Shown piece by piece: positions 1 to 12,049 of a DNA stretch of 64,000 nucleotides (position 1 is its first letter; the number at the start of each line of letters is the position of its first letter). The position numbers were made by a program, and so were the translations under genes. The notes beneath the pieces are model-generated. The model was not told where the DNA came from. It made no database searches and saw only the letters and a program-made list of their open reading frames with translations. The DNA is from Haberlea rhodopensis (Eukaryota; Streptophyta; Magnoliopsida; Lamiales; Gesneriaceae), in NCBI GenBank assembly GCA_907163345.1, contig CAJQUN010000024.1:4092001-4156000 (forward strand), given 5' to 3'.

Positions 1-123
1 TGGATTGGATATATACGGAGTACATGGAGATGGCTCTTCCTGGTGTGCAGGTTGGGGCACATAGTAGTCAAGAAAGGCTGCATCATAGTGGAATGATGGA
101 CGCTGCGACGTTGATGCACCACC

Positions 124-165
124 TTGCTCGATCGATCGAGAACTCATTCTCGATCGATCGAGCAA
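124..165. repeat. perfect 19-bp hairpin
   Basis: Two 19-nt arms (124-142 and 147-165, TTGCTCGATCGATCGAGAA and its exact reverse complement) flank a 4-nt loop. The arms contain the self-complementary core CGATCGATCG. The rest of 1-470 shows no coding signal that I recognise. Confidence 0.85.
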
Positions 166-470
166 TTGAATTTTCAATTTCTTCGTTCGTGCCTCGATTT
201 GGTCTTTTTCATCATTCTAGCTCATTTTCTCCACTTCCATGTACTTTCACCTAGATTCCTGAAACAAAACAAATATATACCAAAAAGCGTAAAATAGTCC
301 AGGAATCAAGACGAAAATCAATGTAAAACTATAGCAAAATAAGTGTAAAATTCACTTATCAACTCCCCCAAACTTAGACTTGATCGTCCTCAAGCAAGCA
401 ATAAGATCAAAATGTAGAGTTCATCATCAGTACTTTAAAAGAATTAACTTAGCAACTCAAATGTAAAAGC

Positions 471-1394
471 TCAGAAATCCCAGTAACACATCAACCAAAA
501 GTCAATCCAAAAATCAACATGGTACTCACGTCTTGCAACCCGTACAGAGAAGTCCTTCACATCCGACTGCACATGAGTTTTACTCTTAAATATCATACCC
601 AATTCCAATTTCCCCTTGACATGGTAATAGAATTTTCCCCAGGAACCAATCGGAATATCAGTAGAGTCAACAGGAACATCTGAAAATGTAGTTGAGAAGA
701 ATGGAAGGACAGAAAAATGTTGGCGCCCAGGTTGTGCCCCTTGAGGCATTATTAGTTCAACTTGCTCCATGTATGAACCCTCGTTCTATTGGGACATGTA
801 ACATCAATTGCTACATCTTCATCGCTATCATCATGAACATTAAGCCATGCCTTTTTTGGTTCGGAATCGACATGGTTTTCAGGACAAAATATAATCGGCA
901 TTGGCATACTCATTTCTGTCCTCATCACTTGAATCACCATATACCTCTTCAGTTCTATACATGTTATGTCCCACATTATCTGAATTGCTACCATAGTAAT
1001 TTTCAACTCTCATACTTGCAAGACCCTGTGTGACTGCCGGTATCTCCAGGTTATGCTCAGTAAGCATTGACATAAATGTGCCATACTCTTGAGTATATTG
1101 GATGCCAGGCACATTATGGTGCTGTATTTCTTCTGCCTCAATATACAAATTAACACCAGCATTCCCAACTTCTGGGTCAAATAAAAACCAAATATCATTG
1201 TCTTTTGTGATTTCTAGTAAATGCTCAACTCGCCCAGAAGTATTATTGAATGTATGTTTGGTCCAAACTTTAAGTGAATATTTTTGGATATCAATATCTA
1301 TCTGTTCATACAGTATCGTCAACAACTCGAACATTGGTCGATCGTAACTAATAGTCATCTCATCGTGTGATATGCGACCACCATAGTACAACAA
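471..1394 (-). pseudogene. Mutator-like (MULE) transposase N-terminal fragment
   Basis: The upstream part (1394 down to 879) opens with MLYYGGRI and a SYDRP motif, then acidic patches. This is the usual start of plant MuDR-type transposases. The downstream part (770 down to 471) has a 'LGMIFKSK.HV..DVKDFSVRVARREY' pattern, matching the MuDR/FAR1-type N-terminal DNA-binding segment. A stop and frame changes around 760-880 break the frame, and the DDE core and zinc knuckle are absent. No terminal inverted repeats are visible nearby. It is a dead fragment, and family assignment rests on motif memory only. Confidence 0.65.
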
Positions 1395-2862
1395 AATATC
1401 AATTTGACTTTGAACCGATATTATCTACAAAAATATAACTTCTACTCATTAATGATAAATTGATAATGACATTAAAGAAAAATTAAAAAAAAAATTAAGA
1501 AAATTTTAGACATATATACACTAAATGAGAATAGTGTTCGCGTTTCTTCAATAATATTGAAGAAATGCGAAGCTGGAAGAAATGTGAACCTGTTTTGCGT
1601 TTCTTTAATAATAATGAAGATGCGCGAAACTGGTTCATCTTTCTTCATTATTTTATCCCTCGATTTTTTTTAAATTTAAGAGTACTAATATTTTTTTCGA
1701 CAATCATTCTAATTTGAAATTCACCAATTTACAACACATAATACATATAAGATAGCATTTCCTAAATTTATCATTATAAAATTTTATGAAAACATACCTC
1801 AAATCAATATTTTTTTTTGAAAACTCAAAATCAAGATATTTAAACCTACAAAAGTTCAAAATATTAACATTTACCATGCATATATACAACCAATAATCGA
1901 AGAATTTACAAAATTGAGTTAGTTCAAATTACCTTCAATAGAACATATGAGAAGAAGAAGCTTGCATATCAAATTGTAAAGTCTGAATGCGAACAGCCTC
2001 AACTTCTGTCTTACAGGCATACATTTTTGTTTTTTAAATTAATGAAAGTTGATCGTGAAAGCTGAGAGTGTCAGGCTTCTAGCAATTGTTTTTTAAAAGT
2101 TTAACAACAATTTTTTAAAGTTTAACAACAATCGGAGAACTCAGTTCGTGATTATTATTTTTTAATCTTTTGAAGAATCACGAACAGAGTTCGTGATTTT
2201 TCAAAAAACAATTTAAAAAAAATTTGAGAAATAAAATTTTAAAAACAAAATTTCGTGAACATTGTTCGCGATTCACATTACTTTCTTAAATACCTTTCTA
2301 ACAACATTATTTCTTAAATTATTTTTTATTTCTGTATTATTTTATTAAATTTGCCTATAAATCAAGAGCCTAAAAAACGTGTAAATAGAGTATGTCTTCA
2401 TCAATTTATTTTCTATAAATTTTTCCCACCTAAGTTTAGCTTCCGTAAACACTCCCAATCAGATATGTTTGTGCAAAGCCAAAGTACAACTCGTATTAAA
2501 TGAAAAGACAAGAAAACGTAATACTCTATCACCTCTAGCTCATCGTGGCATGAGACGAATCAATAATCTAATGAAGCAATCGTAATTTTAAGTATCAATA
2601 TCTTACATTGTTACATATTGATATTATGTATACTTTAGCAAATTTAAAAAATAAATACTAATAAAAATTGGTAATTTATATCATTAGTTAATGAAGAGTT
2701 ATTTTTTAACATATTATTTAAATGAAATAGAAAGGAAAAAAAAGTAGACATATTAATAAAATTAGCAAGATGAGTATTAACAAAATATGCGATATATACG
2801 AATGAGGCCAAAACTATCTGTATAAGGGGTACTATAATACTTATATTGATGTAAAATGTTTT
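1395..2862. other. AT-rich non-coding DNA with small palindromes
   Basis: No gene is recognised. There are repeated short dyads. TTCGCGTTTCTTCA and related GAAGAAATGCGAA words occur at about 1535-1660. TTCGTGATT and AATCACGAAC words alternate at about 2135-2275. These may be decayed MULE-end sequence linked to the fragment at 471-1394. Confidence 0.5.
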
Positions 2863-3272
2863 CATAGAAAATGGATAGTTAAAGGTGAACATTGGCGCAA
2901 CGATTAAAGTTGTTGTCATGCGACCTTGAAGATCACATGTTCAAGTCACGAAAACATTCTCATACATTGCAAGGAAAGACTATGTATACTAGGCTTAAAG
3001 TAGCCCGACTCTTTCCAACCCCACGCACTAAGGTTTGCCCTTTATAAAATATGTATATTTTTAATATCAGTTTCAAACTTTTAAATTAATCAAATATAAT
3101 ATTAAATTAATTATTTTTTAACGAGAATAGTTCAACATAAATATTTTTATCAAAAAAAATCTTACTGTAGAGCTATATTTTATAAAACATTTATGTAAAA
3201 TTAATTTTATTAAAAATAATTTCGTTTAGACTATTCATGAATAGTTTTGAAGTGTGCGACTCCTATTACGAT
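2863..3272 (+). repeat. 410-bp direct repeat, upstream copy
   Basis: Begins CATAGAAAATGG and ends CTCCTATTACGA. It matches 12849-13257 closely over its whole length. The two copies flank the Tat element. This copy is joined to the 5' LTR through 19 unmatched bases (3273-3291). Confidence 0.9.
2882..3055 (+). mobile_element. Au-like tRNA-derived SINE, upstream copy
   Basis: A pol III A box (TGGCGCAACGATT, from about 2893) and B box (GTTCAAGTC, 2939-2947) are spaced as in a tRNA. The body (ACATTGCAAGGAAAGACT, then GCCCGACTCTTTCCAACCCC and TTTGCCCTTTATAA) follows the plan of plant Au SINEs. It lies inside the 410-bp repeat. Confidence 0.75.
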
Positions 3273-3291
3273 AAGGATGGTATGAGGTCTT

Positions 3292-4089
3292 TGATACCCC
3301 TAAGATAGGTCAGTACGACCTCAACCCTAATTTTACGGGTATGACCCGACTTTGGCTCGTCCCCTCCTACGCAGGGACACCTCGGTGGGTATCTTTGTGC
3401 CCCAGATCCAAGCCTGTCCTCAGGAACTCAGACCATATACCTAGCTCAGCCCTGACTTTTATCCTCAGCCAACCGATCCAACCCGACTGACCTCACGTGA
3501 ATCGCACACTGTAATCGAGCTGGAGTTACAACTCAGGGCGGTTCCCTTGGTCGTTGTTCTGTTCAAGCGCCGGCAGTACCAACGCGGGCAGTAGGGGTCC
3601 CTCGTCCGAGTTGCCTATAACTAATTTTGTCCTAGAACAGGGGACTACGCCTGAATAAGCCAATTAGAAAGTGACCAGTGCCCAAAGAATATTTTGTAGT
3701 ACTATCAAGATCTCACCGGTAGGATGTCGTACGATGTGTACAGTATTTGTCGGTGGTCCCCACCCTTGAGACAAATACTCAGAGGAATATTTGCGGTGGT
3801 CCCCCTGGACATCCGCCGGCCATAAACATGTTGTCCTTCTCACTCCCTCACTATATATACGTATAAGGTATCAGGTTTAAAAGGTAATTGATTATTTTTA
3901 CTTCTCGACCTTTTGCACAATTAAAAGCTCTTGTTCACTTATCCTCTATCCTGACTTGCTCGTCGGAGGGGCCCCGCCAGAGAACCCTCTCCGACTCCCT
4001 TTCTAACTTTTCTTTTTCAGGATAGCTTACCTCCGTTGAAGGGGTTATTGTTAACCGAGGAGGACACCCTACCAAAATCCAAGGTAACA
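3292..4089 (+). repeat. 5' LTR of the Tat element
   Basis: 798 bp, starts TGATACCCC and ends GGTAACA (TG...CA). A TATA-like box with CACTATATATACGTATAAGG lies near 3849, a plausible start for element transcription. Confidence 0.9.
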
Positions 4090-4091
4090 AT

Positions 4092-4110
4092 TGGCGCCGT
4101 CTGTGGGAAC
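4092..4110 (+). promoter_or_regulatory. primer-binding site of the Tat element
   Basis: TGGCGCCGTCTGTGGGAAC begins two bases after the LTR end, the usual PBS position. This sequence is common at the PBS of plant Ty3/gypsy elements. Confidence 0.8.
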
Positions 4111-4133
4111 AAGAGCATAAGGCGTTGATAAAA

Positions 4134-5180
4134 ATGGTAAACACGCGGAGGATGAACCATGAGACGAATAATGAACGCCGGGCACAGTCGGTGAATGGAG
4201 ATGAGCCACCACCGGCGGAGGGCATGATAGTGGGGGCGTTAACTTTCGAACAACTGACGCGCCTCATCTCAATAACAGTGGATAAAGCAATGAAGCGAGC
4301 TATAGATCAGTCTGAAAGCGACCGAGGGGAGAGCATTCGACAAAATGAACAACATGAGCACGTAGCCACATCTCACCCACTGCCCAATGAAGGCCTCAAC
4401 CTCGAGGTTGAGGTGGAAGAGTTGTGAGAGGAGGTCAGAGTAATGAAGAAGGGGATCGGGGGACATTGCGCCCCGAAGAAGGGTATACCTTTCTCCCCAG
4501 AAATAGTGGAGGAGGAGCTCCCAAACAACTTTCGACCCTCGAATGCTGGGGAATATGACGGGAGCACGGATCCGGAGGAACACCTGGGCAGATTTGAGAA
4601 CGCTGCCATGTTGCATTGCTATTCGGACCTTCTAAAATGCAAAGTTTTCCTCACGACCCTGGTAAAATCAGCCCAACAATGGTTCAATCAACTCGAACCA
4701 TCTTCAATAACCTCTTTCTCAGAGTTCAGCTCGGTTTTTCTTCACCAATTCACCAGCAGTAAGCGGTATAAGAAAACCTCGCTAAGACTGTTTGAAATGA
4801 GACAGACTGAGGGTGAACCCCTTCGAGAGTACATTCGGCGCTTTAATGTTGTCAGTCTGGAGGTGCCTGCTTGCCCAGCAGAGATTTTGATTAGCGCTTT
4901 CACCCAGGGCTTGAAGGCGGGGGAGTTTTTCCGTTCCTTGATCAAGAGACCTCCCATGACGTATGACGATCTCCTAACACGAGTTGAGAAGTATATCAAT
5001 GTGGAGGAGGCCCAGGGCATGAGAAGAAAGGAAGGTGAAAATCAGTTCAGGCCTGCAGAAAAAAGGCCCGCGGAGGACGCAAGGCTCGGGCGTTTCTCCC
5101 ACTATACGCCCCTAAAGATTGCTAAAGAGGGAACGGTCCGGATTTGTGAGGAACAAACCCCTCGGCAATCACCACGACAT
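4134..5180 (+). pseudogene. gag: gag of the Tat element
   Basis: From the ATG at 4134 (MVNTRR) the reading frame is basic and acidic, then hits TGA at 4425-4427. It reopens in the same frame at 4443. The Retrotrans_gag core follows, with FDGS-like 'YDGSTDPEEHL', 'QWFNQLEP', 'SSVFLHQF' and 'LREYIRRFN' motifs. Gag forms the particle that packages element RNA. No zinc knuckle is seen after 5100, because sequence between gag and protease is missing. The single stop is consistent with CGA to TGA, as expected from cytosine methylation. Confidence 0.85.
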
Positions 5181-5194
5181 GGAGACGGACCGAG

Positions 5195-8100
5195 TTGGGG
5201 GAGTACCGTCTTGAGCAAATCTCTACTCACCTTTTTGGTTTTGCAGGCCATACAGTTTATCCCCTCGGGCAGATCACCCTACCCTTATCCATGGGTATGG
5301 GGGATGGCAGAAAGACTCGGCTAACCTCCTTCACCATAGTGGAAGCCCCGTCCTCCTATAACGTCATTTTGGGAAGGCCAGCCATGACCGAGTTCAGGGC
5401 TGTAGCATCTATGTTCCATCAAAAAATCAAATTCCCGGTAGGGAAGGGGGTCGGAGAAGTAAGGGGAGACCAGCCGTCGGCTAAGAGATGTTCCACAGAG
5501 ACAGTGAGAGGTACATGCAGTGTTGGAAGAAGAAGAGGAGGTTGTCCTGGTTCCTGGTCGCCCGGAAAAAACAACAAGGGTAGCCTCGGATCTAAGCACG
5601 GATTTGAGACATGAGCTGCTGAGTTGTCTATCCAGGCATGTTGACGTGTTCGCATGGTCTTCAGCAGAGTTGACAGGGATTCATCCTGAAGTTGCGCAGC
5701 ACAGACTGAGCGTCGACCCAGGGATCAAGGTAACAAGACAGAAAAGAGACATTTTGGACTGGAAAAAGATAGGGCTATAAGCAAGGAAGTCCAGACATTG
5801 TTAAAGGCCGGGCAAATTCGCGAAGTACAGTTTCCTACCTGGCTGTCCAATGTGGTTTTAGTACCAAAGTCCGCCGGAAAGTGGAGGATGTGCATTGACT
5901 TCAGAGATTTGAACAAGGCCTGCCCCAAAGATTGTTACCCGCTACCTCGCATAGATCAGCTCGTGGATTCCACCTCGGGATATGAGTTGTTGTGCTTTAT
6001 GGATGCTTACCAAGGTTACCACCAGATCCCCTTAGCACAGCAGGATCAGGAGAAAGTCAGCTTCATTACCTCAGAAGGAACATACTGTTATGTGGTCATG
6101 CCATTCGGCCTCAAAAACGCCGGGGCCACATATCAAAGACTGATGGATAAGGTATTCGTAGGGCAAGCAGGGAGGAACGTCGAGGTCTACGTCGATGATA
6201 TACTGGTCAAATCAAGGAGCAGGTCAGATCTCATACCTGATTTGGAGGAAACATTCGCTACCCAGAAAAGATTCGGGCTGAAATTGAACCCTGCCAAATG
6301 TGTATTTGGGGTGAAGAGTGGGAAAGTTTTTGGTTTTATGGTAACGGACAGAGGAATTGAGGTCAACCCTGAGAAAGTCAGAGCGGTACAGGATATGGCT
6401 TCCCCTAGAAACATAAGGGAGGTCCAAAAACTGACCGGTCGGATTGCTTCTTTAGCACATTTCATTTCCAGATCAGCACATAGGAGTTATCCTTTCTTTC
6501 AAGTGCTAAGGAAAGCTAAGAAATTCGAGTGGGATGAAGGATGCGAGAAGGCATTCGCCGACCTGAAGAAGCATTTGGCCGAACTACCTGTGTTGGTCAA
6601 ACCTAATCCAGGAGAAAGGAGAAAAGTTGTGGGTTTACCTCTCGGCCACAGAGCAGGCGGTCAGCTCTGTCTTGATCAAACAGGAGTGGACGGATCAGAA
6701 GCTGGTTTATTATGTCAGCCACGCCCTGCGAGGAGCAGAACTCAGGTACCCGGAGATTGAGAAGCTGGCTTTTGCTCTGGTCATAACCGCGAGAAGGTTG
6801 AGACCGTACTTCCTGTCCCACCCAATTTCGGTACTGACAAATAGCCCAATAGGAGGATCATGACACAACCCGATATATCGAGAAGGCTGGTCAAATGGAC
6901 GATCGAGCTTGGCGAGTATGATATATCATATCAAGCCAGAACATCTATTAAAGGGCAAACGTTATCTGATTTTTTGGCGGAAATGGCCACGCCAGAGCAG
7001 GAAGCATGGAAAGTGTATGTTGATGGAGCCTCGAACAGCGAGGGGTGTGGAGTTGGAATAATACTGATCTCTCCGATCGGCGAGAAGACGAAGGTGGCGG
7101 TAAAGTTGAGTTTCCGAGCTTCCAACAACGAGGCAGAGTATGAAGCGGTCCTAACTGGGCTTGCTGCTAGTAGAATTGTTCTCTACTCTGACTCCCAGCT
7201 AGCAACCCAGCAGGTGAACGGAAATTTCGAAGTCAAGAGCGAAAGATTGATGGACTATTTGAAAGCAATCCAAGAGATGTCCGAAAACTTTTCTGAGTGG
7301 AGCATAGTGCAAGTACCACGGACCGAAAACCTTGAAGCCGACCAGCTCGCAAAGTGGGCCACGTCATTAGGACCTGTATGTCAAAGAGAGGTCGTATTCC
7401 AGACCGAGCTAGCACCATTGGCGCCATCACCAGAGCCCTCTGAAACTCCCCGAATCGAAAGCTAGATGACTCCTCTCCTAAAATATCTGGGGAGCTCTGA
7501 ACTTCCTTCAGATAAGAATGAGGCAAGGAGGGTAAAAAGGCAGGTTTTCCGATTTGTTGTGATATGGGGTACCTTGTACAAAAGATCTTTCGCAGGACCC
7601 CTGCTCAGGTGCCTAGCCGAGGAAGAGGCTAGTTACGTACTTCATGAGATACACGAGGGCTGCTGCGTGGATCACCTAGGCAGCCTGGCCCTGTCTCGAA
7701 AAACTCTCATGGCCGGTTATTTTTGGCCCACTTTGAGAAGAGACGCAGTAAAAGTGGTGGCCACTTGTGAGGGCTGCCAGAGACATGGAAAACTCCAACC
7801 GCGACTGGCTCAGTTCATGAGATATACGGTAGCGGCCTGTCCATTCGGCCAGTGGGGAATGGACATTGTGGGACCTTTTCCTATGGCTCCAAGACAGAGG
7901 AAATTCCTGATAGTGGCTATTGATTACTTTTCAAAATGGGCTGAGGCTCAGGCCCTAGCCAGGATTACTGAGGAAGACGTATTGGGTTTCTTGTGGAAGA
8001 ATGTCGTATGTCGGTTTGGGGTCCCAAGGAAGTTGATTTTCGACAACGGGAGGCAGTTTCAAGGGCGAAAGCTGGCAGTCTGGTGCCAGGAGATGAAAAT

Positions 8101-8683
8101 CGAACAAGCATTTACCTCGGTGGCATACCCTCAAAGCAATGGCCAGGCGAAAGTTACCAACCGATCTATAGTGCAAGTATTGAAGGCAAGGCTATATGGG
8201 GTAGGAAAAGATTGGGCTGACAAACTTCCGGGTGTACTATGGGCTTACCGAACCACGCCCCAAACTCCTACGGGGGAGACTCCCTTCAGTATGGTTTATG
8301 GTTCGGAAGCAGTTTTACCAGCAGAAATAGGAGCGACCTCGGCCAGGGTATAAGCTTATGACGAGGACAATGACGAACGCCGAGCTCTAGACCTAGACAT
8401 GATATGCGAAAGAAGGGAGAGGGCGGTGATCAGGATGGAGTCCTATCGAAACAAAGTAGCCAAGGCTTATAACAAGCGAGTGATACCTCGGAGTTTCCAG
8501 GTCGGAGACCTTGTACTCAAAAAGGTCCAGTCAACAGAAATCAGGAAACTTGACCCTAAATGGGAAGGACCCTACAAAGTAGTTCAGAAAGTGAACTCTG
8601 GAGCATACTACTTGGAAGATGCAGAGGGAAAAAAGCTGAAGAGGCCCTGGATCGCGTTTTACCTTAGAAAATATTATTCTTAA
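5195..8683 (+). pseudogene. pol: pol of the Tat element (PR-RT-RH-aRH-INT)
   Basis: The protease keeps only its C-terminal half (LFGFAGHTVYPLG ... NVILGRPAM); the D-S/T-G active site is deleted near 5190. RT has YVDD at about 6190-6200. RNase H follows (6627-6863). A second, archaeal-type RNase H has VYVDGASN, NNEAEYEA and YSDSQL (7010-7200). Integrase has the HHCC finger (7640-7790) and MDIVGPFP. The third catalytic residue is Lys instead of Glu (codon 8150-8152, in NGQAKVTNR). Frameshifts occur near 5745, 6620 and 6860. In-frame stops are at 7463-7465 and 8351-8353. The 3' end (8399-8683) keeps the 'VGDLVLKKV ... WEGPYKVV' integrase tail. Confidence 0.92.
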
Positions 8684-8756
8684 GTGTATATTTCTATGAT
8701 GTATGAGCTCATTATACCAAGTTTTTAAATGAAGTCTTACTCAGAAATACGGTTCA

Positions 8757-9290
8757 ACATGGTGACTATAAAAAAGTTAAGGTTCCTCCTGACTATGAAA
8801 GTTAAGGTCCGTCCTGGCTACTATAAAAAAGTTAAGGTCCGCCCTGACTATGAAAGTTAAGGTCCGCCCTGACTACTATGAAAAAGTTAAGGTCCGCCCT
8901 GACTATGAAAGTTATGGTCCGCCCTGGCTACTATAAAAAAGTTAAGGCCCGCCCTGACTATGAAAGTTAAGGTCCGCCCTGACTACTATGAAAAAGTTAA
9001 GGTCCGCCCTGACTATGAAAGTTAATGTCCGCCCTAGCTACTATAAAAAAGTTAAGGCCCGTCCTGACTATGAAAGTTAAGGTCCGCCCTGACTACTATG
9101 AAAAAGTTAAGGTCCGCCCTGACTATGAAAGTTAATGTCCGCCCTAGCTACTATAAAAAAGTTAAGGCCCGTCCTGACTATGAAAGTTAAGGTCCGCCCT
9201 GGCTACTATAAAAAAGTTAAGGTCCGCCCTGACTTGAAAGTTAAGGTCCGCCCTGACTACTATGAGAAAGTTAAGGTCCGCCGTCACGGG
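8757..9290 (+). repeat. tandem repeats in the Tat element 3' region
   Basis: About nine copies of a composite ~55-bp unit made of two related halves of ~30 and ~25 bp (CTACTATGAAAAAGTTAAGG... and CTATGAAAGTTAAGG...), each ending GTCCGCCCTGA. Such 3' arrays are known in the Tat/Ogre lineage and can seed satellites. Confidence 0.9.
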
Positions 9291-9676
9291 GAAAATTAAG
9301 TTCCGTCCTAATGAACGATCAGGGTTTACTCAAACGAACAACTATGTCCAGAGCCCGCCTTCAGCCCGTGGTTATGGCAGCCTACACCAAAGGTTATAGC
9401 TGACAAGGACCACGTGCTCGCGCTCCTTGCATAAGTTTTGATCAGGTCAGCCACGATTATTATTTAAATCTGCTTAATAGTTTAACCATGGAGTTACTGC
9501 GGCAGGGAAGCTTGTTTTTGTATTAAGTTAAATTCAATTATTCTAAGGATGGGCAGGTGTTTTTATTTCTACCAAGGGTAACAACACAGCTCGGCATAGT
9601 AAAAATTTCATTACATAAAATTATACAAGCAGTACCGATTACATTTCATAGAAGAAATACTGCCTTATCGGTTACC

Positions 9677-11690
9677 CTAATCAATAAAGTCGGGAGGTAT
9701 GTTGGCCACAATGGCCTGGAGGTCCAAGAAGTCGTCAGGATCTTGATCCTCGGGAGGGAAGCCATGTGCCTTGAACTGCTCCTTGCAGCCTTCGAAGCCA
9801 AGGTCGAGGAATTGAAACGCCTTCGCTGCAACGAGTTTCTTGAACTCCTCCGACTTCAGGAAAGCATCTTTCCGCCCGACCTCTCCAGCAATGTACGACT
9901 CCAGCTCTGATCGAGATCTGTTCAGCTCTGCGATAGAGGTTGTCAGGATAATATCTTTCTCAGACAGTACAGAGCGGAGTCGTTCAACCTCAGCACGGTA
10001 CTTGCTCAGCTCTGTCTCTAGGGTCGCTAGCCGGTTGGACTGCAGCTCATTAACCTCCCTAAGTTCGGCTTCGGCAGCCTCAGCTCGCTTAGTAGCCTCT
10101 CAAAGTTTCTTCCTGACGTCGGACGAAGACTGGCCATAATTGGATCCCCTCCGAACGCTTTCGCGCAGCATTATCAAGCCCTGAATAAGAGTAATGATAA
10201 GAAAGTATAAGGCAATAGAGGGCGCTCGTAGGAGATCAGTACGAACACATACCGATAAAGTTCGTGCCAGCCCTTCCCGAGCCAGGGGCCTCCACTTCAT
10301 CCCGGCCATGGCCTGTTGATCCGATCTCGTAGTAATGCATTCTAGTATCTCAGCCGGAATTCCAGAAACGGGGTCAGTAATCAGGCTCGTGGACTGGGTA
10401 TATTCAACTGGGAGGCCTGGAGAGCCCGGCCTGGCTGTTTGAGCCGATTGCGGACTCTGGAGGGAGTCTTCCGACATTTCAGCATGGGGTGCTAAGGAGG
10501 TGGCCACTTCCTCCCGGACCGAGGCAGCAGGGGCTTTCCGTCCCTTTTCCTTTTGCGCTGCGCAAGGGCAGCTTCCCCGCTTTCCTCAGAATGGAGGGTT
10601 ACTACTGGGGCAGCCTGAGAAGCAGGAGGGGGTGAGGGAGCTCGTTCTTCAGCCTGGTGCTTGGGAGCCGCTCTGCCTTTTCCATTCTTTTGAGAAACCA
10701 TGGCGGAGAGCATCTGGTTGAAAGACATGGTACCTACATAGAAGCCAAAGACATGAGTAGAAGAACAGTATACAAACAATAAAACAAGCTCAGATCGATG
10801 AGGACGCACCAGGAGGAGGACTAGCTGGGTAAGAGCTCAGCCTGTAACGCCTGAGGACGTCCTCTCGAATCAGGATGGTAGTGTCGAATTGTCGACCCCC
10901 TATAGCTGACATGACCTTCTGGTAAAAAAACGTCTTCCTTATATCTGTGCGGGAGAGGGCGAGTCTCGGGAAGGGAATCCCTCCAAGCCATAGGGCAAGA
11001 CCAAGATTGGGACGGTTTGACAAAAAAATAAGTTTCCTTCCATCCTTTGTGAGAACTCGGGATTTTTTCCAAAAACTTACATGACGGCCTAGACCCAAAA
11101 TAAAACAGGCCTGGAAAGGTGGTATTCTTAACATGGAAAAAGTAGTGCAGAAGGGCAGGAGAGAAGGGGAGATTCAAAGATTGGAATAGGGCAGCTGTGG
11201 CGGCCATATTTTGATAAGAGTTGGGACTGAGTTGACTAAGGGAAACTCAAAAATAACTAGATAGGTCTTGGTACAGAGAGGGGACGGGGAAGCGTAGCCC
11301 GCTCCTGATTTGCTCAATAAAAAAAGGAAAAAAACCTGAAGGGGGAACGTGGGGACGATCTCCCAACCTTGGTATTCGTACCTCGTGGTCAGGAGGAATG
11401 AAATGGGAACGAAGAAGGGTTTCAGCCTCAGCCGAAACCCGGGAACTCAGGACCTCGTACCAGGGTACTCCAGCCCGAACCAAGTCTCAAGGGTCGACCC
11501 CGAAGTTATGAGGAAATGACTCGGGGTTAGGGCGAGGAGGGACTTGAAGGAGAGGGATGGCGCTAACAACCTCCCTCATTGGTTCACTACGGGTCGGAGG
11601 GCTCGAAAGCCCGGACCCCGAGGCGTCCCCGGCCGAGCCCCTAAGGGCGGCTCCGGAGGTAGAAGAGGTCGAATTCGAAATAAGGAAAAT
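9677..11690 (-). pseudogene. antisense 3' ORF of the Tat element (gypsy-type transposon domain plus coiled coil)
   Basis: Read on the minus strand it starts upstream of 11574. It contains 'PPSGFFPFFIEQIRSGLRFP' and 'LSQLSPNSYQNMAA', which resemble the Pfam family called putative gypsy-type transposon (Transposase_28). 'AIGGRQFDTTILIREDVL' follows in a shifted frame near 10985. Two introns are likely, about 10735-10806 and 10182-10253, with GT and AG ends. The last exon (to TAG 9677-9679) encodes a charged coiled coil (AELREVNELQSNRLATLE ... VERLRSVLSEKD) ending in PPDFID. Stops consistent with CGA to TGA are seen at 11487-11489 and near 10100, and another TGA at 11247-11249. Function is unknown. 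Antisense ORFs in this place are a known trait of Retand-type elements. Confidence 0.75.
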
Positions 11691-12034
11691 AGAAGGAATG
11701 CACTTACTAGAATCAAAGCGAAGCACGCGAGAAGAGCAGGAGGAGGCGAGCGGCGAGAGAAAAGTGAAGTAGATGAGGGGGATTAGGGTATATATAGGCC
11801 ACCGAAGTAGTGGGCCTTTTGGGCTTGGCCCATTCGAACGGCAAGGATCGGGGGAGACCAAGCATCGTGAGCGCAGATGTGGACACGTGGCAGCTTCACC
11901 GATTGAGACACATGTCACCAGTCGCTTCTTGCTGACAACATGTCCCATCAAGATTGAAAGAATAAAGACTGACAACTAGAAACGGGTCTCAGCCTGACAC
12001 GATTAGTCGAGGACAGCGCTACTCTAACTCGACT

Positions 12035-12043
12035 AGAGGGGGA
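12035..12043 (+). promoter_or_regulatory. polypurine tract of the Tat element
   Basis: AGAGGGGGA lies six bases before the 3' LTR, the usual place for plus-strand DNA priming. Confidence 0.75.
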
Positions 12044-12049
12044 TACTCG

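Noticed and set aside
8757..9290. Regular repeats considered as a CRISPR array
   Set aside because: The genome is plant, there are no unique spacers between repeats, and the array lies in a retrotransposon 3' region.
9840..10139. Plus-strand Ser-rich frame in the Tat 3' region
   Set aside because: The opposite strand reads as a heptad-patterned coiled coil continuous with the antisense ORF, so the plus frame is a shadow.
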